Below, piece after piece: positions 59,884 through 64,000 of a stretch of 64,000 nt of DNA; position 1 is the stretch's first letter, and every line of letters starts with the position of its first letter. Position numbers and translations under genes: made by a program. The DNA is from JAWVFN01 sp963696625 (GTDB taxonomy: Bacteria; Actinomycetota; Thermoleophilia; Solirubrobacterales; 70-9). Below the pieces are notes generated by a model. It was not told where the DNA came from. It saw only the letters and a program-made list of their open reading frames with translations, and did no database searches. The stretch covers positions 62,001 to 126,000 of the forward strand of contig CAVOKZ010000007.1 of the NCBI GenBank assembly GCA_963696625.1, written 5' to 3'.

Positions 59884-60667
59884 CGTGTACCGGTCGGGGA
59901 TCATCCGCAAGACTCCCGAGCAGATCGAGGAGATGGCGGCGGCAGGCGCGATCCAGGTGCAGGCGCTGAACATGCTGCGGGCGATGGCCAGCCCCGGCGT
60001 GACCACGATGGCCCTCGACGTGGCCGCCGAGAAGTTCATCCGCTCCCAAGGCGCCGAGCCGTCGTTCAAGGGCTACCGCGGCTTCCCCGGGTCGATCTGC
60101 GCCTCGCCGAACTCGATGGTCGTCCACGGGATCCCCGGGCCCTACGAGTGCAAGCGCGGCGACATCCTCTCGATCGACGTCGGCGTCACCTACGGCGGCT
60201 GGGTCGCCGACGCCGCGATCACCGTCCCCGTCGGCGCGATCGAGCCCGAGGTGCAGCAGCTGCTCGACACGACCCGGGCGTCGCTGTTCGAGGGAATCGA
60301 GAAGTTGCGGCCAGGCAACCATCTCAGCGATGTCTCGAACGCGATCCAGCGCCGGATCGAGGCTGACGGCATGTACGTGATCCGCAGCCTCGTCGGCCAC
60401 GGCGTCGGCCGCGCGATGCACGAGGACCCGCAGATCCCGAACTTCGGCGAGCCCGGCCGCGGGCCGGTGCTCGAGGAGGGCATGGTGCTCGCGATCGAGC
60501 CGATGGTCAACCTCGGCACCGCCGAGATAAAGATGGGCGACGACGGCTGGGCGGTCTACTCCAAGGACGACTCGCCCGCGGCCCACTTCGAGTTCACGAC
60601 CGCGATCACGGCCGACGGACCGCGCGTGCTGACGCCCTGGCACGAAATGGAGAAGAACAAGAGCTGA
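59876..60667 (+). CDS. map: Methionine aminopeptidase, type I
   Basis: A 263-residue enzyme that removes the initiator Met. The five metal ligands are D101, D112, H175, E208 and E239, in LSIDVGVTYGGWVADAA, GHGVGRAMHEDP, MVLAIEPM and AHFEFT. It starts within the end of adk. A terminator follows, and infA, the usual next gene, is missing. Confidence 0.96.
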   Translation: MSDVYRSGIIRKTPEQIEEMAAAGAIQVQALNMLRAMASPGVTTMALDVAAEKFIRSQGAEPSFKGYRGFPGSICASPNSMVVHGIPGPYECKRGDILSIDVGVTYGGWVADAAITVPVGAIEPEVQQLLDTTRASLFEGIEKLRPGNHLSDVSNAIQRRIEADGMYVIRSLVGHGVGRAMHEDPQIPNFGEPGRGPVLEEGMVLAIEPMVNLGTAEIKMGDDGWAVYSKDDSPAAHFEFTTAITADGPRVLTPWHEMEKNKS

Positions 60668-60788
60668 ATGTCGCGTCTTGCTAACATTCTGCGGCTGGCC
60701 TCCCGGCCGGTTTTTTGTGCCTGTGGACCCGACTCCTGGGGTCCGGCGGGCTTACTCCGATCCGATACGTCACAGCCCGAGTGAGGGA
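60668..60788. other. map/rpmJ gap where infA is usually found
   Basis: This 121-bp gap is too short for an infA gene of about 220 bp and shows no IF-1-like reading. It holds a terminator and an unassigned hairpin, GGACCC/GGGTCC near 60726-60744, before rpmJ. Confidence 0.8.
60695..60716 (+). terminator. Rho-independent terminator after map
   Basis: Stem CTGGCC/GGCCGG (one G-U pair) with loop TCCC, followed by six T. It should end the S10-spc-secY-adk-map transcript before rpmJ. Confidence 0.75.
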
Positions 60789-60902
60789 ATGAAAGTCCGA
60801 GCATCCGTAAAGCCGATTTGTGAGAAGTGCAAGGTGGTCCGCCGCGGCGGATCCGTGCTCGTGATCTGCCCGAACCCGCGCCACAAGCAGAGGCAGGGCT
60901 AG
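60789..60902 (+). CDS. rpmJ: 50S ribosomal protein L36 (zinc form)
   Basis: A 37-residue L36 (MKVRASVKPICEKCKVVRRG) with zinc ligands C11, C14, C27 and H32. GAGGGA is directly before the ATG. It begins the alpha-operon set rpmJ-rpsM-rpsK-rpsD-rpoA-rplQ. Confidence 0.97.
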   Translation: MKVRASVKPICEKCKVVRRGGSVLVICPNPRHKQRQG

Positions 60903-60909
60903 ATACCTG

Positions 60910-61290
60910 ATGGCACGAATCGCGGGCGTCAACGTCCCCACCAACAAACGAGTCGAGATCGGGCTGACCTACATCTTCGGGATCGGCCGCGCGACGGCCA
61001 ACGATCTGCTGAAGAAGGCCGGCGTCGACCCCAACACCAAGGTCAGCGACCTGACCGAGGACGAGGTCGTCAAGCTCCGCGACGCCGTCGAGGCGCTCGA
61101 GGTCGAAGGCGACCTGCGCCGCGACCGCTCGCAGAACGTCAAGCGCCTTCAGGAGATCGGCTCCTACCGGGGGATGCGGCATCGCCGCGGCCTGCCGGTA
61201 CGCGGCCAGCGCACCAAGACCAACGCCCGCGGCCGCAAGGGGCCCCGCCGCATGAGCGTCGCCCAGAAGGCCAAGGCCCCGGGCAAGTAG
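60910..61290 (+). CDS. rpsM: 30S ribosomal protein S13
   Basis: A 126-residue S13 (MARIAGVNVPTNKRVEIGLT). The signature YRGMRHRRGLPVRGQRTKTNARG is intact. The protein is of normal length and lies 7 bp after rpmJ. Confidence 0.97.
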   Translation: MARIAGVNVPTNKRVEIGLTYIFGIGRATANDLLKKAGVDPNTKVSDLTEDEVVKLRDAVEALEVEGDLRRDRSQNVKRLQEIGSYRGMRHRRGLPVRGQRTKTNARGRKGPRRMSVAQKAKAPGK

Positions 61291-61300
61291 GCAGAGACAG

Positions 61301-61702
61301 ATGGCAGACGCAAAACAACCGCCGAAGGGCCGCGCGCGCCGTCGCGCCAAGAAGAAGGTCTCCTACGGACAGGCCCACATCAAGACTTCGTTCAACAACA
61401 CGATCGTCACGCTCACCGACATGGACGGCAACGTGATCGCCTGGGAGTCGGCCGGCTCGGCCGGGTTCAAGGGCTCGCGCAAGTCGACCCCGTTCGCCGC
61501 CCAGGTGACCGCGGACGCCGCCGCCCGCAAGGGCATGGAGCACGGCATGGAGAAGGTCGAGGTCCTCGCCAAGGGCGCCGGCTCCGGCCGCGAGACCGCG
61601 ATCCGCTCGCTCCAGGCCGCCGGGCTCGACGTGACGACGGTCAAGGACATCACCCCGCAGGCCCACAACGGCTGCCGCCCCCGCAAGCGGAGGCGCGTCT
61701 GA
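61301..61702 (+). CDS. rpsK: 30S ribosomal protein S11
   Basis: A 133-residue S11, with IKTSFNNTIVTLTDMDGNVIAW and the C-terminal VKDITPQAHNGCRPRKRRRV signature. It overlaps rpsD (TGATG). Confidence 0.97.
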   Translation: MADAKQPPKGRARRRAKKKVSYGQAHIKTSFNNTIVTLTDMDGNVIAWESAGSAGFKGSRKSTPFAAQVTADAAARKGMEHGMEKVEVLAKGAGSGRETAIRSLQAAGLDVTTVKDITPQAHNGCRPRKRRRV

Positions 61703-62322
61703 TGGCCCGCGATACCTCCCCCCAGTGCAAGCAGTGCCGTCGCGAGGGCCAGAAGCTGTTCCTCAAGGGCCAGCGCTGCTTCACCGACAAGTGCGGAGTC
61801 GAGCGCCGCTCCTATGCGCCCGGCGAGCACGGCCGTGGCCGCATGCGCCACTCCGAGTACCGTCAGCAGCTGCGCGAGAAGCAGAAGGCGAAGCGCTACT
61901 ACCAGCTGCTCGAGAAGCAGTTCGCGAGCTACTACGACAAGGCCTCGCGGCAGGACGGCGTCACCGGCGAGAACCTGCTGCGGCTGCTCGAGCGGCGTCT
62001 CGACAACGTCCTCGTCCGCCTCGGCTTCGCCGCTTCGCGCCGCCAGTCCCGCCAGCTCGTCCGCCACGGGCACTGGACGGTCAACGGCCGCCGCGTCGAC
62101 ATCCCCTCCTACCAGCTGAAGCCCGACGACGTGATTGCGATCAAGGACGCCTCCAACGCGACCGACATCGTCCGCGGGGCGACCGAGCTGACCGCGGGCG
62201 TGCCGGCCTGGCTGCAGGCCGACCACGACTCGCTGACCGCCAAGGTTCTGCGCCTCCCCGAGCGCAGCGAGATCTCGGCGCCGGTCGAAGAGCAGCTCAT
62301 CGTCGAGCTCTACTCCAAGTAG
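61702..62322 (+). CDS. rpsD: 30S ribosomal protein S4 (zinc form)
   Basis: A 206-residue S4. Four cysteines near the N terminus (C9, C12, C26, C31) form the zinc finger of the C+ type. The S4 RNA-binding domain is VRLGFAASRRQSRQLVRHGH. It nucleates 30S assembly and in many bacteria represses the alpha operon. Confidence 0.97.
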   Translation: MARDTSPQCKQCRREGQKLFLKGQRCFTDKCGVERRSYAPGEHGRGRMRHSEYRQQLREKQKAKRYYQLLEKQFASYYDKASRQDGVTGENLLRLLERRLDNVLVRLGFAASRRQSRQLVRHGHWTVNGRRVDIPSYQLKPDDVIAIKDASNATDIVRGATELTAGVPAWLQADHDSLTAKVLRLPERSEISAPVEEQLIVELYSK

Positions 62323-62335
62323 CGAGAGATAGACC

Positions 62336-62359
62336 GGGGTCAGACCAAGGTCTGACCCC
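62336..62359. repeat. GGGGTCAGACC-type palindrome in the rpsD/rpoA gap
   Basis: Perfect arms GGGGTCAGACC and GGTCTGACCCC with an AA spacer, 13 nt after the rpsD stop. It belongs to the same family as the copies at 3.7-3.9 and 11.8 kb and occupies part of the 83-bp gap before rpoA. Confidence 0.88.
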
Positions 62360-62405
62360 AGCCAAAACAACTTTTCCCGAAAGCAAGCAACGAGATAAGG
62401 ACGCC

Positions 62406-63386
62406 ATGACCACCCTGCCAGATTTCCAGACCCCCAAGATCGCCGCAGAAGACGTCGACGACAACCGGGGCACGTTCACGATCGAGCCCCTCGACAAGGG
62501 ATTCGGCTACACGTTCGGCAACAGCCTGCGCCGCGTGCTGCTGTCCTCCCTCGGAGGCGCCGCGATCACCAGCGTCCGCGTCGAGGGCGTCGCCCACGAG
62601 TTCTCGACCATCCCGGGCCTCAAGGAGGACGTCACCGACCTGGTGCTCAACCTCAAGGACATCGTCGTGCGGATGCACACCGACACCGACGAGGTCGAGA
62701 CCCCGCTGGTCGCCACCGGCCCCGGCGAGATCAAGGCCAAGGACATCGACCTGCCCGCCGGCGTCGAGATCCTCAACCCCGACGCTCCGATCGCGACGCT
62801 CGAGAAGAAGACCAAGCTCGAGTTGTACCTGACGATCGGCCGCGGCCGCGGCTATTCGCCGGCCGACGAGAACAAGGCCGAGGATCAGCCGATCGGCGTG
62901 ATCCCGATCGACGCGATCTTCTCGCCGATTCGCCGGTCCTCCTACACGGTCGATGCCGCCCGAGTCGGGCAGCGCACCGACTTCGACAAGCTCGCGCTCG
63001 AGGTCGAGACCGACGGCTCGATCGAGCCCGGCTCGGCGCTGCGCGAGGCGGCCGAGATCCTGATCAAGAGCCTGGCGATCTTCACCGACGCCGACCGGGT
63101 CGAGGAGCTCACCGCGCGCGACGGTGCCGGGGCGCTTCCCGCCGAGACCGGCGCCGAGGCGGCGCCGGTCTCCGGCGCCGACGGGCTCGACGAGATCCTG
63201 ATCGAGGAGCTCGAGCTCGGTGTACGCTCGTACAACTGCCTCAAGCGCGCCGGCATCCAGAACGTCGGCGAGCTCGTGCGCAAGTCCGAGTCCGAGCTGA
63301 ACGCGATCCCGAACTTCGGTCGCAAGTCGATCGAAGAGGTGGTCGAGACGCTCAAGGCCCGCGGCCTCAACCTGCGGCCCGACTAG
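62406..63386 (+). CDS. rpoA: DNA-directed RNA polymerase subunit alpha
   Basis: A 326-residue alpha subunit. The N-terminal assembly domain includes GYTFGNSLRRVLLSSLGGAA. The C-terminal domain (about 265-322) carries the helix-hairpin pair YNCLKRAGIQNVGELV and NFGRKSIEEVVETLKARGL that contacts UP elements and activators. The long open frame upstream of ATG 62406 is chance. Confidence 0.98.
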   Translation: MTTLPDFQTPKIAAEDVDDNRGTFTIEPLDKGFGYTFGNSLRRVLLSSLGGAAITSVRVEGVAHEFSTIPGLKEDVTDLVLNLKDIVVRMHTDTDEVETPLVATGPGEIKAKDIDLPAGVEILNPDAPIATLEKKTKLELYLTIGRGRGYSPADENKAEDQPIGVIPIDAIFSPIRRSSYTVDAARVGQRTDFDKLALEVETDGSIEPGSALREAAEILIKSLAIFTDADRVEELTARDGAGALPAETGAEAAPVSGADGLDEILIEELELGVRSYNCLKRAGIQNVGELVRKSESELNAIPNFGRKSIEEVVETLKARGLNLRPD

Positions 63387-63397
63387 GATCCAGGCCG

Positions 63398-63751
63398 ATG
63401 CGCCACGGCAAGCAGCGAAACAAGATCAGCCGGGACTCGGCGCACCGCAAGGCGCTGTTTCAGAACCTGTCCAAGGAGCTGATCGAGCACGAGCGGATCC
63501 GCACGACCCAGGCCAAGGCCAAGGCGGTCAAGCCCGAGGTCGAGAAGCTGATCACGCTGGGCAAGCGCGCCGACCTGCACGCCCGCCGCCAGGCGCTCTC
63601 GAAGCTGGGCCAGGACAAGTTCGCGGTCCACAAGCTGTTCGTCGAGATCGCGCCCCGCTATCAGGGGCGCGACGGCGGCTACACCAGGATCGTCAAGCTC
63701 GGCCCGCGCCGTTCAGACGCAGCCGAGATGGTGTTCTTGGAACTCGTCTAG
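63398..63751 (+). CDS. rplQ: 50S ribosomal protein L17
   Basis: A 117-residue L17 (MRHGKQRNKISRDSAHRKAL), ending with YTRIVKLGPRRSDAAEMVFLELV. It is of normal length. The stop overlaps that of the convergent gene at the window edge. Confidence 0.97.
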   Translation: MRHGKQRNKISRDSAHRKALFQNLSKELIEHERIRTTQAKAKAVKPEVEKLITLGKRADLHARRQALSKLGQDKFAVHKLFVEIAPRYQGRDGGYTRIVKLGPRRSDAAEMVFLELV

Positions 63752-63999
63752 GCGTCGATGCCGGTTTCGGTTCGCCCGGCGCCGGCCCGGTTAGGGCCGA
63801 CGGCGAAGGCGACGGCGAAGGTGAAGGCGGCGAAGATGCCGAGCACCAGCCACTGCGCCCAGCTGTCGATCAGGGTGAGCGCGCCGTAACAGAGGGCGAC
63901 GCCGATGATCAGCGCAATCACGCTGTAGATCGCCGCTCCTCCCTCGGATCCGCGCCGGATCTGCTGTTCGCTGCCGCTCAGGGTCGCGCGCTCATAGCC
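63748..63999 (-). CDS. Membrane protein, C-terminal part (cut by window end)
   Basis: On the reverse strand the last 83 residues of a frame are visible, ending in a TAG that overlaps the rplQ stop. Two hydrophobic segments (IYSVIALIIGVALCYGALTLI and WLVLGIFAAFTFAVAFAV, each quoted in part) and a polar tail PNRAGAGRTETGIDA are present. The family is not recognised. The usual truA does not follow rplQ here. Confidence 0.6.
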   Translation of the reverse strand, partial: GYERATLSGSEQQIRRGSEGGAAIYSVIALIIGVALCYGALTLIDSWAQWLVLGIFAAFTFAVAFAVGPNRAGAGRTETGIDA

Positions 64000-64000
64000 T

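Noticed and set aside
60668..60788. A short infA hidden in the map/rpmJ gap
   Set aside because: The gap is half the length of infA and none of its frames resembles the IF-1 OB fold.

Overview
The window is 64 kb of GC-rich bacterial chromosome. Gene content and order point to a high-GC Actinomycete-like lineage, probably Thermoleophilia/Solirubrobacterales; that placement is inference from gene neighbourhoods, not from a database search. The backbone is the transcription/translation supercluster rpmG-secE-nusG, rplKA, rplJL, rpoBC, rpsLG, fusA-tuf, then the S10, spc and alpha operons through rplQ. No rRNA, prophage or CRISPR array is visible. Three tRNA genes are present: Thr-CGT, Tyr-GTA and Thr-GGT.

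Layout. 1-24 kb is ordinary accessory and housekeeping sequence: the end of a histidine kinase and its OmpR-type regulator, a small HEXXH protein, a DFR-like reductase, two secreted S1 proteases, a cupredoxin, a CDF-type membrane protein, an ECF sigma/anti-sigma pair, a surface-glycan block (two GT2 enzymes, a DUF2304-like protein, a large membrane protein), a thioesterase, a family-5 uracil-DNA glycosylase, pgsA, folE2, a small RpoD-like sigma factor, an acyl-CoA dehydrogenase and a large beta-helix exoprotein. 24-38 kb holds rpmG to rpoC, interrupted by a fused VapB-VapC gene and a TolB/RTX-like exoprotein. 38-41 kb holds a dead IS481-type element, a thrombospondin-3-repeat exoprotein and a HAD-like gene. 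41-64 kb is the str, S10, spc and alpha series; the str part is split by two reverse-strand membrane genes.

The genes of the long ribosomal series are tightly packed, many with ATGA, TGATG or GTGA overlaps, consistent with translational coupling. Unexpectedly, many of the remaining junctions carry an insert. Three junctions (rplD/rplW, rplV/rpsC, rplN/rplX) carry copies of one element whose sense strand is an open 53-54 codon frame fitted exactly between the upstream stop and downstream start, with a nearly invariant 49-nt core. Two more junctions carry 24- and 25-codon ORFs with 4-nt overlaps on both sides. Two carry GACCAGC heptad repeats, one a hairpin, and one a GGGGTCAGACC palindrome. 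Several core proteins (S17, L22, L5, L10, S5, SecE, RpoB, RpoC) have long low-complexity tails.

Points of caution: rpsE has a one-base frameshift, adk lacks any standard start codon, infA is absent from its usual place, and a SnoaL-like gene has an internal amber codon. The first two could be assembly errors. Several genes without a Shine-Dalgarno have a TANNNT box 6-9 nt before the start codon, suggesting leaderless mRNAs.
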